A stretch of 64,000 bases of DNA from contig NZ_CP054861.1 in the NCBI RefSeq assembly GCF_013459645.1, positions 788,501-852,500 on the forward strand, written 5' to 3'. Within the stretch, counting starts at the first letter, position 1. Each line of letters starts with the position of its first letter. Shown one piece after another: positions 8,460 through 16,863 of this stretch. The notes under the pieces are model-generated. The model saw only the letters and a list, made by a program, of their open reading frames with translations, made no database searches and was not told where the DNA came from. Source of the DNA: Martelella sp. NC20 (GTDB lineage: Bacteria > Pseudomonadota > Alphaproteobacteria > Rhizobiales > Rhizobiaceae). The translations under genes were made by a program, and so were the position numbers.

Positions 8460-9758
8460 TCAGTTGATCAGCCGCGGCAGGAAAAGTGCAACTGACGGAA
8501 CCAGAAGAATAAGGAGAAGCCGCAAGAAGTCGGATATCAGATAGGGCATGATTCCCCTGAAAATCCGGGTGATCGGCAGTTCGGGCAACAGTGCCTTCAG
8601 GATGAAGACATTGAGGCCGACCGGCGGCGTGATCAGACTGATTTCGACGACCAGGACGGTGACGATCCCCCACCATACGAGATCGTAGCCGAGGCCGCTC
8701 ACGATCGGGGCGACGACGGGAACGGTCAGAAAAATCATCGCATAGCCATCCATCAGGCAGCCAAGCAACGCATAAAACACGATCAGGCAGGCAATCACGA
8801 GCGGCGGGCTCAAATTGAGCGAGTCGATGAAGCGCACCGTGTCGCCGGGAATGCCCGACAGATTGATGAATTGGTTGAGCACCATGGCACCGGCGGCAAC
8901 GATGAAGATCATCGTGGAGATCCGGGCCGTATCCAGCAGGCTCTTGATCAGTACCGAGAGCGTGAGCTTGCCGCGCAGAAGCACGAAAAGAAAGGCACCC
9001 CCTGCCCCGATGCCACCGGCCTCCGTTGCTGTAAACCAGCCCTGAACCAGTCCGACCATGATCAAACCGAACAGGAACAGAACCCCCCAGACCTTCGACA
9101 GGGCAGAAAGACTCTCGCCAAGGCCGGACCGTTCGCCTCTCGGGGCCCAGTGGGGGACCAACCGGGCGACGATCGCCATGACAATGACGTAGAACAACAC
9201 CTGCAAAAGCCCGGGAACGATGCCGGCGACGAAGAGTTCGCTGACGCTTTCCTGGGTCAGCAGACCGTAGATGATGAGAGCGCTCGAAGGCGGGATCAGA
9301 ATGCCCATCGTGCCCCCCGCCGCGATCGAACCTGCCGCGAAGCCGTCATCGTAACCGGCCTTCTTCATCTCCGGTATGGCGATCTGGGCCATGGTTGCCG
9401 ACGCCGCCGAAGACGACGCCGACATCGCAGAAAAGCCGCCGCAGGCCATGATGGTCGCCATCCCGAGCCCGCCCGGAAACTGGCCGACCCACCGCCGCGC
9501 CGCGTCGAAAAGCTCGTTGGCAAGGCCCGCCTTGACGACAAACACGCCCATCAGGATGAACAGCGGGAGCACGGAGAATTGGTAATTCGTTGCCAGGTCC
9601 ATGATCTGCTGTTCGGAGATGGCGAGCGCTGCGGAAAGCCCGCGCGGGTGCAACCCGGTGATCCCGGCAACACCGCAGAACATCATCACGAAACCGAGCG
9701 GCAAACGCGTAAATGCGATCAGGCCGACGACCGATCCCAGGGTCAGTATTTCAAGCAT
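8460..9758 (-). CDS. dctM: TRAP transporter large permease (DctM-like)
   Basis: A 432-residue, highly hydrophobic integral membrane protein with about a dozen predicted segments, the normal length for the DctM subunit that carries out sodium-driven solute uptake. GFSAMSASSSAASATMAQIAIPEM and GTMGILIPPSSALIIYG are typical DctM repeat sequences. The start at 9758 (MLEILTLGS) was chosen over an upstream in-frame ATG because it begins the first membrane helix and overlaps the small permease stop by eight bases (ATGCTTGA). The last gene of dctPQM-1, directly before the meta-cleavage genes, it probably imports the aromatic substrate. Confidence 0.9.
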   Translation of the reverse strand: MLEILTLGSVVGLIAFTRLPLGFVMMFCGVAGITGLHPRGLSAALAISEQQIMDLATNYQFSVLPLFILMGVFVVKAGLANELFDAARRWVGQFPGGLGMATIMACGGFSAMSASSSAASATMAQIAIPEMKKAGYDDGFAAGSIAAGGTMGILIPPSSALIIYGLLTQESVSELFVAGIVPGLLQVLFYVIVMAIVARLVPHWAPRGERSGLGESLSALSKVWGVLFLFGLIMVGLVQGWFTATEAGGIGAGGAFLFVLLRGKLTLSVLIKSLLDTARISTMIFIVAAGAMVLNQFINLSGIPGDTVRFIDSLNLSPPLVIACLIVFYALLGCLMDGYAMIFLTVPVVAPIVSGLGYDLVWWGIVTVLVVEISLITPPVGLNVFILKALLPELPITRIFRGIMPYLISDFLRLLLILLVPSVALFLPRLIN

Positions 9759-10266
9759 CGGTATCCTCGTCGTCGGGAATGGCATGGGGGCGCGGTCGGG
9801 GCTGGCGATGGACGATCCAGAGATTGTGGACGGCAAACCAGATCGCGATCAGGCAGAATATCCCGGCGAGAAACACGAATGGCGCCATCGGCAGTTCGAA
9901 GAAAACGGAAAGCGTACCGAAACGCTCCAGCCGATCGGCCTGATCGAAGATCATCCAGGTGAAGAAGCCGAGCGCCACGACCTCCATGATGCTGGTGAAC
10001 AGCGCCTCGATGCGGCTGAGCCGGCGCTTGTAAAGATCGGAAAAGAGACCGACGCGGATATGGGAATCATCCCGCACGACCAGCGGAATCGAGGAAAAGA
10101 AAAAGATCAGAAGCGCGAAGATCACATATTCCGATCCGCCATAAAGGGGATGACCGAGCTTGCGCCCGATGCTGTCGACGAAGGCCACCAGCGCCATGAC
10201 GATGATGGAGACGCCCGATACGGCAAGGCATATCCGCCCAAGCCAACGATCGATGACATAAAGCAT
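9751..10266 (-). CDS. dctQ: TRAP transporter small permease (DctQ-like)
   Basis: A 171-residue protein with four predicted membrane helices, matching the DctQ subunit that pairs with DctM. The segment IFALLIFFFSSIPLVVRDDSHIRV, with a charged D-S-H-I-R-V edge after helix 2, is characteristic. The start at 10266 has a GGAGAAATTC ribosome site. The upstream extension to 10392 has no good site and overlaps the dctP 3' end. It overlaps dctM downstream, indicating translational coupling. Confidence 0.87.
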   Translation of the reverse strand: MLYVIDRWLGRICLAVSGVSIIVMALVAFVDSIGRKLGHPLYGGSEYVIFALLIFFFSSIPLVVRDDSHIRVGLFSDLYKRRLSRIEALFTSIMEVVALGFFTWMIFDQADRLERFGTLSVFFELPMAPFVFLAGIFCLIAIWFAVHNLWIVHRQPRPRPHAIPDDEDTDA

Positions 10267-10333
10267 GAATTTCTCCGGATGGTTATCCTCCCGCAGGCCG
10301 GGGCACTGCGGGAGACAGGGACTTCCCGATACT

Positions 10334-11359
10334 TCAATTTCCGGAATTGAGTTCGCGGTCGAGAACCTCGCGATAGAAGGCATAGACCTCATCGGGATTT
10401 TCGAGCCCCTTGGCCGCGGCTTTCTTCTTCCAGGCCTCGATCTGAGAATTGAGAATACTTTCGAAGTTGGTCAAAGCCTCGCCTTCGATGACAACCGTCG
10501 GGATTTTCGCGACAGTATCGTCAAGCTCGGCCTCGGCGGTGTCGGCTGCGGCCCCTGTCCGTCCCGGAAGCCCCTCGGCCGCCCGCAATATGGCGGACTG
10601 CTCGTCCTCGCTCAGCTCGGCCCAACGCTCCTGCGAAATGAAAACGGCGAAGGACAGCGAGCCAAGGCCGCCGGGAACTTTCGTGTAGCTGGTGACATTC
10701 TCCAGCACACGGGCGCCGTCGGCCGAACCAGGGGTCATGATGATGGCGTCAACGGTGCCCTTGGTGACATATTCCTGCAGGTCCGTGAATTCGGAATTGA
10801 CCGGCACGGCCCCGAGCGCATCGGCAGTCTGCGTCAATGCGCCGGGCGGCGACCACAGCTTGATGCCGGAAAGGTCTTCAACGTCTTCGACCTTCACATT
10901 GCCGACCGACAGGATCTGCCGTCCGGGCAGAACGTGAGTCGAAAGCACCTTCACGCCTCTCAATTCGTCAAAAGGCTCGAAGTATTTCCTATACGTCTCC
11001 CACAAGGCGACCGATCCCGCACGTGCGTTCGGCGAGTTGAAGGGAAGGTCGGCAATCTTGTTCATCGTTACGAGTTGCGGTACCGCGCCGGACGAAACCA
11101 GCGCCATATCGGCAATCCCGTCGCGTACCATCTCGTACTGGCGGTCCGAGGGCGCCAGTGTGCTGTCGGGTATCTGGATGGTGATCTCACCGCCGGATTC
11201 CTTTTCAATCGCCGCGGCGAAGTCCCGCACCGCCGTCTGATACATCTCGTCATAAGGCGGCAGGAAGCTGTTGAAAATCAGCGTCGTTTCCGCAGAAGCG
11301 ACAGCAGGTGCCAAAGAAAAAAGAACCGCCGCCGAAGCGAGCGCGCGCATAGCTTTCAT
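10334..11359 (-). CDS. dctP: TRAP transporter substrate-binding protein (DctP family)
   Basis: A 341-residue periplasmic protein with a clear signal peptide (residues 1-24, MKAMRALASAAVLFSLAPAV then ASA, cleavage before ET). The mature part begins TLIFNSFLPP and contains the DctP-type segment GIKLWSPPG in place of the usual IR(x)P, with VNSEFTDLQEYVTKGTVDAI typical of the ligand-binding hinge. It is the first gene of dctPQM-1. The ATG at 11359 follows GGGAGGAGATC. The promoter probably lies in the 199 bp between it and the LysR gene. The ligand is probably an aromatic or organic acid used by the downstream genes. Confidence 0.88.
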   Translation of the reverse strand: MKAMRALASAAVLFSLAPAVASAETTLIFNSFLPPYDEMYQTAVRDFAAAIEKESGGEITIQIPDSTLAPSDRQYEMVRDGIADMALVSSGAVPQLVTMNKIADLPFNSPNARAGSVALWETYRKYFEPFDELRGVKVLSTHVLPGRQILSVGNVKVEDVEDLSGIKLWSPPGALTQTADALGAVPVNSEFTDLQEYVTKGTVDAIIMTPGSADGARVLENVTSYTKVPGGLGSLSFAVFISQERWAELSEDEQSAILRAAEGLPGRTGAAADTAEAELDDTVAKIPTVVIEGEALTNFESILNSQIEAWKKKAAAKGLENPDEVYAFYREVLDRELNSGN

Positions 11360-11558
11360 GATCTCCTCCCAAGCTTTATCGGGCAAAAAAAGCCACTTTG
11401 CCCGATGGTGCGAACACGATTAGTGCGGTTTGCGCTCCACTTGGCAACTTCATTTCCCGGCAACTTTCATATTGCGGACAGCTTCATGTTTCGGTTTATT
11501 CGCGAGACCCGCCCTTGGGAAACAGGGGGCGGTGGAACCACCTGGTAAAATGGCAAGG

Positions 11559-12740
11559 TCAAGAGGAGCCGAACGCGGCCGTGGCCTCACGCATAAGCCG
11601 GAGAAACAGGGCTTGGGCCGCGGTCGGCAGAAAGCCGCTGCGCAATGTCAGCCCGATCGGCCGCTCGGTGCTCGAAAGGTCGAATGGCAGGGCGACCATC
11701 AGGCCGTGAGCGATCTCCGCTTCCGCCTGACAGTTCGACACGCAGCCGAGATGATCGCTCCTTTCGAGAAGCTCGCGCATCAGGATGACGGAGCTGGTCT
11801 CGACCAGTCTCGAGGGCGCGGGGCTTCCGGCCCTCTCGAATATACTGTTGAAATGGCTGCGGATCGGCGTGCCTTCCGGCGCGACAACGAAGGGATAGTC
11901 CGCCATCATCGCAGGTGTCAGCGAAGGCGCGCGGGCGAGTGGATGCCCCGGACCCGCAACCAGCACGACGCTGTCGGAGAACAGCGGCTCCTGCACGACA
12001 TCGGCAATCGGCACCGGATCGCGCAACGCGCCGATGAGAAAGTCGATCTCGCCGCGCCTCAAGCCGGAAAGCAGGTCCTCATAGTGCCCTTCGACAACCT
12101 GCACCGGAATTGTCCGTCCGAGCGCCCGGAAGCGCACGATCGCGTCTGGCAGTATGCAGGCGCGCGACAACGGCATCGCGCCGACAACGATCTGCCCCGC
12201 TTCGCGCTGCATCAATTCCGCAAGGTCCGTTTCGGCCTGGGCAATTTCGGCGAAAGCGAGCCGGGCAGCCTGGGCCAGCGCGTCGGCGGCCCGCGTGGCC
12301 ACGATACCGAACGAGGTGCGTTCGAACAGCGGACGCGTCGCCTCGCCCTCGATCTGGGACACGGCGCGATGAACCGTTGGCTGGGCAAGACCGAGCCGCT
12401 TGGCGGCAAGCGTGAAATTCCCGGTTTCGCGCACCGCGATCAGCGCCTGCAACTGGGCATGGGTTGCCGTCATCTTCAGCCGTGGCGCCAGATCGGACAG
12501 TGCAGGGTCGAGATAGCCGAAGCAGCGTCTTACCCGTCTTGCCAGGGCCTCACCGGCGTCCGTTGCAAAAAGACCCTGCCGCGTTCGTGAAAACAGCGCC
12601 AGCCCGGCCATGCTCTCAACCTTGCCAAGCGCCTGGGTGACCGCCGGCTGCGATACGAAACAGGCCTCCGCCGCGCGCGTGACCGAACGCGTATCGACGA
12701 CGGCGAGAAAAACCCGCAGATGACGAAGATTATTGGACAC
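11559..12740 (-). CDS. LysR-family regulator with two N-terminal DNA-binding domains
   Basis: A 393-residue protein, about 90 residues longer than a standard LysR regulator. The excess is a second winged-helix domain. HTH-1 spans about 19-41 (SVTRAAEACFVSQPAVTQAL) and HTH-2 about 109-131 (FTLAAKRLGLAQPTVHRAVS). Each is preceded by the usual helix (LRVFLAVVDT and LQALIAVRETG). The remaining residues, about 180-390, form a normal periplasmic-binding-like effector domain. The start is GTG at 12740 with a GGGGAGATATT leader. It lies between two TRAP/aromatic operons on the same strand and is the obvious candidate regulator for both and for the gal-type genes across 16562-16863. Confidence 0.87.
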   Translation of the reverse strand: MSNNLRHLRVFLAVVDTRSVTRAAEACFVSQPAVTQALGKVESMAGLALFSRTRQGLFATDAGEALARRVRRCFGYLDPALSDLAPRLKMTATHAQLQALIAVRETGNFTLAAKRLGLAQPTVHRAVSQIEGEATRPLFERTSFGIVATRAADALAQAARLAFAEIAQAETDLAELMQREAGQIVVGAMPLSRACILPDAIVRFRALGRTIPVQVVEGHYEDLLSGLRRGEIDFLIGALRDPVPIADVVQEPLFSDSVVLVAGPGHPLARAPSLTPAMMADYPFVVAPEGTPIRSHFNSIFERAGSPAPSRLVETSSVILMRELLERSDHLGCVSNCQAEAEIAHGLMVALPFDLSSTERPIGLTLRSGFLPTAAQALFLRLMREATAAFGSS

Positions 12741-12816
12741 AATATCTCCCCGTGGCGGCTCGGCTCAAAGTCTACACCAGCGGCGGCGTGAAACGGAGAG
12801 GTGGTGCGGCAAGGTC

Positions 12817-13737
12817 CTATTGCTGCCCGGCCACGCGCGCGCCGTTCGGGCCACCGCTCTCCTGTTCGTCCATTGCCGCGAGGATGAGCGCCGTGCGTTC
12901 GGCAAGTTCCGGCTCTCCCGCCGCCAGCCCGAGGTGACCAACGGCATCCTGCCAGACGGCAGCGGCGGCAGCCATGCGTGGGGTAATGCCGAGTTCCTCA
13001 AGGGTCGCCATGACTTCGCGCATTTCGGCGGCTCTTCTTTTGCCGTGCACCATCATGCGTTCGAGGCAATAGGCCGATTTGGCGGGCCAGTCGATCGCGG
13101 GATCGCTCGCGGAAAGCGAAGCAAGCACCTGAGCGGTGACGCCCGCCTTCTCCGCAGCAAGGAAACATTCGGCCATCAGCGCCTCCGTGCCCTTGATCAT
13201 CACCGACCGGATCATCTTGACCGACGAGGCGTCGCCGATTTGAGGGCCGGCGGCCGTCGCTTCCATGCCGAGGGTTGACATGGTCCTTGCCGCCGCTTCG
13301 GCAGCGGGACCGGAGACGAGACAGGGTGTGCGATGCAGTTTGGGATAAATCGGGCTCATGATCGCGACATCTGCGTAGCTTCCGCCGGCCCCGCCGATCA
13401 GGCGGGATGCCCGGCGCTTGGTCTCGGGCGAGCACGAATTGCCATCAAGATAAAACATGCCAGGCCTCAGCGCCGCCGCAGCGGTTTCGGCTGCAACCAA
13501 AGCGTTATCGGCGGTCACGAGACTGAAGACAATGTCGCTGCGGGCAAGCATGTCCGAAAGCGCCGGTGCGCAGAAGACACCGCGCGCGTCGCAGGCCGCA
13601 GCGATTGTTTCTGCCGCCCCGGCGTCCAGCGTCTTGACATCGAAGGCGGCGAGCGAGGCCGAAACACCCGCTTCGGCCCAGCCGTCACTGATCGCGCGCG
13701 CGGCTTCTCCGAATCCGATAAAACCGATCGTTTCCAT
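12817..13737 (-). CDS. DUF1932-type NAD(P)-dependent oxidoreductase
   Basis: A 306-residue 6-phosphogluconate/3-hydroxyisobutyrate dehydrogenase relative. It starts METIGFIGFGEAARAISDGW, a Rossmann fold with GFGEAA, and the C-terminal half carries the DUF1932 pattern GDASSVKMIRSVMIKGTEAL, whose Lys is at the usual catalytic position. The ATG at 13737 follows GAGAGGTGCCGTC. It is the last gene of the dctPQM-2 operon, next to the galB-type genes, so it probably acts on a hydroxy or oxo intermediate of the same aromatic pathway. A related gene lies at 1-653 in the other aromatic cluster. Confidence 0.8.
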   Translation of the reverse strand: METIGFIGFGEAARAISDGWAEAGVSASLAAFDVKTLDAGAAETIAAACDARGVFCAPALSDMLARSDIVFSLVTADNALVAAETAAAALRPGMFYLDGNSCSPETKRRASRLIGGAGGSYADVAIMSPIYPKLHRTPCLVSGPAAEAAARTMSTLGMEATAAGPQIGDASSVKMIRSVMIKGTEALMAECFLAAEKAGVTAQVLASLSASDPAIDWPAKSAYCLERMMVHGKRRAAEMREVMATLEELGITPRMAAAAAVWQDAVGHLGLAAGEPELAERTALILAAMDEQESGGPNGARVAGQQ

Positions 13738-13756
13738 GACGGCACCTCTCGAATGA

Positions 13757-15055
13757 TCAGCCGAACATCGAGTTCGGAATGACAAGGGCTATCTGCGGGA
13801 AGGCGATGATCAGCAGCAGGCAGACGATCATCGCGATCAGGAACGGCATCACGCCCTTGAAGATCGTAGCCAGCGGCACATCGCGCGCCACGCCCTTGAT
13901 GACGAAGACGTTGAGACCCACGGGGGGCGTGATCATCCCCATTTCGATAACGATGACGGCAACCACGCCGAACCAGATCGAGTCGAAGCCGGCGGCAACG
14001 ATAGCCGGATAGACGATCGGGATCGTCACCACCAGCATCGAAAGACCATCGAGGAACATGCCGAGGACGATGTAGGCGAGGATGATCACTGCCAGCGTGC
14101 CGTAGGGTCCAAGGCCGAGAAGCGCGGTTCCGAGCAGGTCGGGTATGTGGGTCACAGCGAGAAACGGATTGAGGACATTGGCACCGATGACGATCATGTA
14201 GAGCATCGCGGATGTGCGCGTGGTTTCCATCACCGCTTCGAGAAACCGCCCCCATGTGATGGCGCGCGAAGCGACCGCCAGAATGATGACCAGCGCCGCG
14301 CCGATGCCCGAAGCCTCGACCGGGGTGAACACGCCGAGATAGATGCCGCCGATCGAGATAACGATCACCGCGATCATTGGCAGCGCCCTGGCGAGGCTCG
14401 CGAAACGGCGGGCAAGCGACATCGGTTCGCCGCGCGGACCGGAGGTCGGATCGAGCCAGGTGACGATCCCAACCGTCGCCATGAACATCGCCATCATCAG
14501 GAGGCCGGGAAGGATACCCGCCATGAACAGGCGGCCGATGCTTTCCTCCGTTAGGATAGCGTAAATCACGAAGCCTGTTGAGGGCGGTATCAGAAAGCCA
14601 AGCGTGCCGCCCGCGGCAATCGCGCCTGTGGATAGGCTGGCGCTATAGCCGAGACGCTTCATTTCCGGAAGCGCGACCTTGCCGATGGTCACGGCGGTGG
14701 CGACCGAGGATCCGGAAACGGCCGAAAACGCGGCGCAGCCGATAACCGAGGCCGAGGCGAGGCCGCCGCGCAACCATCCGACCCAGGCATAGGCGGCGTC
14801 GTAAAGGCCCCGGCTGAAACCTGCCGCAGATGCGACATTGCCGAGCAAAACGAACATCGGCACGACAATCAGGGAATAGTTGGTTACCGTCCCGAAGCCT
14901 TCGGTAATCAGCACCGCACCGGCCGAGCGCATGCCGTTCAGGTACCACATGCCGCCAAAGCCCACGATGAGCATGGCGAAAGCCACCGGCGTTCTGAGCG
15001 CCAGCAGGACGAACATGATGCCGATCGCGATCAGGCCGATGATCTGGACACTCAT
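13757..15055 (-). CDS. dctM: TRAP transporter large permease (DctM-like)
   Basis: A 432-residue multi-helix membrane protein, the DctM subunit of the second TRAP system. Hallmarks include GCAAFSAVSGSSVATAVTIG and GGTLGFLIPPSTGFVIYA. The ATG at 15055 overlaps the small-permease stop by four bases (ATGA), so translation is coupled. It is followed after 19 bases by the DUF1932 gene in the same operon. Confidence 0.9.
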   Translation of the reverse strand: MSVQIIGLIAIGIMFVLLALRTPVAFAMLIVGFGGMWYLNGMRSAGAVLITEGFGTVTNYSLIVVPMFVLLGNVASAAGFSRGLYDAAYAWVGWLRGGLASASVIGCAAFSAVSGSSVATAVTIGKVALPEMKRLGYSASLSTGAIAAGGTLGFLIPPSTGFVIYAILTEESIGRLFMAGILPGLLMMAMFMATVGIVTWLDPTSGPRGEPMSLARRFASLARALPMIAVIVISIGGIYLGVFTPVEASGIGAALVIILAVASRAITWGRFLEAVMETTRTSAMLYMIVIGANVLNPFLAVTHIPDLLGTALLGLGPYGTLAVIILAYIVLGMFLDGLSMLVVTIPIVYPAIVAAGFDSIWFGVVAVIVIEMGMITPPVGLNVFVIKGVARDVPLATIFKGVMPFLIAMIVCLLLIIAFPQIALVIPNSMFG

Positions 15056-15555
15056 TCCGTATGCCTTCCGAAAACAAGAATGACGACCTGAAAGGCAAGA
15101 ACCGCGACGCAGAGCGCCGAACCAAGCGCGATCAGCGCATAGGTCGGCCAGAGCGGAAGCCCCAGCATGTTTGTCATGTCGCCGTATTCATGGGCATCGA
15201 GCGCTTTCAGGAACGCGCGGCGCGCCAGCACGTAGAGCACGCCGGCCGAAAGCACCCTTGCCAACAGATCGGCGAGGCGGCGGCCGCGTTCGCCGAGATG
15301 CCGGTCGAAGATATCGACATTCACATGGCCATCGGCAAGCGTGCACATCGGCAGCGCCAACATCACGGTCATGACCGACAGAAACTGGACGATTTCGTTG
15401 ATGCCGAGAATCGGGGCGTTGAGGAAATAGCGCATGACGACGCCGGTGGCGATCAACACCACCATGGCGATCAGCCCCAGACCCGCGACCGCCGCAAGGA
15501 CGGTCGCGGCGCCATGGAACACTTTTCCTGCAGAGGAATGCGTTTTTTCGGACAT
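15052..15555 (-). CDS. dctQ: TRAP transporter small permease (DctQ-like)
   Basis: A 167-residue, four-helix membrane protein of the DctQ family. It carries VMRYFLNAPILGINEIVQFL and LADGHVNVDIFDRHL, the latter matching the conserved loop after helix 2 in DctQ proteins. The start at 15555 (MSEKTHSS) was chosen over an in-frame ATG at 15591, which lies inside the dctP 3' end. It overlaps dctM by four bases. Confidence 0.85.
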   Translation of the reverse strand: MSEKTHSSAGKVFHGAATVLAAVAGLGLIAMVVLIATGVVMRYFLNAPILGINEIVQFLSVMTVMLALPMCTLADGHVNVDIFDRHLGERGRRLADLLARVLSAGVLYVLARRAFLKALDAHEYGDMTNMLGLPLWPTYALIALGSALCVAVLAFQVVILVFGRHTE

Positions 15556-15568
15556 ATTACCCGGACGC

Positions 15569-16561
15569 TTACTGGTCGGCCCTGAGCGCATCGACGATCT
15601 GCTGCGCTTCGATCCCGTTGGCGGCCTCCTCGGCGATCACCTCGCCGACGATCGGGGCGGACAGCGTGTTGAAGGCCTCTGCCTCTTCAGGCGTCAGTTC
15701 GATGACTTCCTTGCCCTGCATGTCCGCAAAGGCCTGGATGCCGTCCGCCGCCACGTCGAGCTGGACCTTCTGGCCGAGCAGGGAGGCTTCCATGCCTGCC
15801 TTCTCGACTGCGGCCTGATCTTCCGGAGAAAGGCTCTCGAAAGCGTCGCGGTTCATCAGGATGAAGAAGGGCGACACGGTGCTTTCCATGCCGACGGTCA
15901 GGTAGTTGGCGACTTCGCCGAGCTTGAAGGCCTTGGTCGCGGTTCCGTCGATCATGGCGCCGTCGATGACGCCGGTCTGCATGGCGTTATAAATGTCGGA
16001 AACCGGGATCGATACAGGCGAGGCGCCCCAGGCCTCGACCATCAGGCCCGAATTGCGGGAAGGTACACGGATCTTCAGCCCCTTGAGGTCTTCGGGCGAA
16101 TGCACGGCCTTGTCGCGCATATAGAGCAGATTGGGTGCGCTCGACCAGAGGCCGATGAGCTTGACGCGCCGGTATTCAGGCTCGAACAGCTCGATATTCT
16201 TCCAGATGTCCCTGGTGCCCGTGTCGACATTGATGACGCCGGGCAATTCCGCAAGCAGCGTGCGGGGGAAGTTCGATGCCGTATAGCCGGGCAGGCTGAT
16301 GGCGAATTCGGCAACACCCTCGCTGACGCGGGTATACTGTTCGACCGGTCCCGGACCGAGTTCGCCGCCATTGTAAAGGCGCACCGTCACGTCGCCATTG
16401 GTGCCTTTTTCCACCATCTCGGCGAAAGGCTGGAACGCGCCCGCCACATAGGGATGCATCGCCGGCATATAGTTGGCGAACTTCATCTCTTCGGCCTTCG
16501 CGCCGAGGGTCGTCAACGCCACGAGGGCCGCGGCTGCCGTAATGGATTTAAACATCGTCAT
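15569..16561 (-). CDS. dctP: TRAP transporter substrate-binding protein (DctP family)
   Basis: A 330-residue periplasmic binding protein with a signal peptide (about residues 1-24, ending LTTLGAKAEE). The mature protein begins MKFANYMPAMHPYV. GLKIRVPSRNSGLMV is the typical carboxylate-binding Arg segment (IRVP), which suggests an organic-acid ligand. The ATG at 16561 was preferred to 16555 because a GGAGGAGACAAC leader is better spaced for it. It is the first gene of dctPQM-2, transcribed away from the gal-type genes across a shared regulatory region, and so probably imports the aromatic acid they degrade. Confidence 0.88.
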   Translation of the reverse strand: MTMFKSITAAAALVALTTLGAKAEEMKFANYMPAMHPYVAGAFQPFAEMVEKGTNGDVTVRLYNGGELGPGPVEQYTRVSEGVAEFAISLPGYTASNFPRTLLAELPGVINVDTGTRDIWKNIELFEPEYRRVKLIGLWSSAPNLLYMRDKAVHSPEDLKGLKIRVPSRNSGLMVEAWGASPVSIPVSDIYNAMQTGVIDGAMIDGTATKAFKLGEVANYLTVGMESTVSPFFILMNRDAFESLSPEDQAAVEKAGMEASLLGQKVQLDVAADGIQAFADMQGKEVIELTPEEAEAFNTLSAPIVGEVIAEEAANGIEAQQIVDALRADQ

Positions 16562-16863
16562 GTTGTCTCCTCCCTGGAGTTCACACCGGATCCTGGCGCT
16601 TGAAGCGTCACATGTCACAAAGAACGGCAGGACCTGCGGTTTTCAGGACTTTCTGACGTCGTCATTACGCCGGCATATTCGCCCAATGCCATTCAGAAGA
16701 TCGTCGTTGTCATAAGAAATAGCTATAGCAGAGAACCCGACAACGCTTCCGGAAAAGGTTTTCGAAGTCCCTATAGCCATTTCTTATGACAATGGCGCTA
16801 ATCCGAATTGGCATTTCCGGGCTTCCGCCGTGAGAAAGGTGCAACTGGAAAACGGAGGCAACC
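16562..16863. promoter_or_regulatory. Divergent promoter region with long LysR-type inverted repeat
   Basis: A 302-bp gap between dctP (minus) and the GalB-like gene (plus). It contains two 22-bp arms in inverted orientation, 16707-16728 and 16771-16792, matching at 21 of 22 positions and separated by 42 bp. Each arm contains an ATA-N9-TAT type sequence (a T-N11-A LysR box) or its one-base variant. The arrangement would place one site before each divergent transcription unit. The tandem-HTH LysR protein encoded at 11559-12740 is the likely binder. No strong sigma-70 consensus was read with certainty. Confidence 0.7.
16707..16792. repeat. 22-bp imperfect inverted repeat, 42-bp spacer
   Basis: The left arm (16707-16728) begins TTGTCATAAGAAATAGC and the right arm (16771-16792) is its reverse complement with one base changed. 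The distance between arm centres is 64 bp, about six helical turns, so the two sites would face the same side of DNA, as expected for a looping or cooperative operator. It is not associated with any terminator or insertion sequence. Confidence 0.85.
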
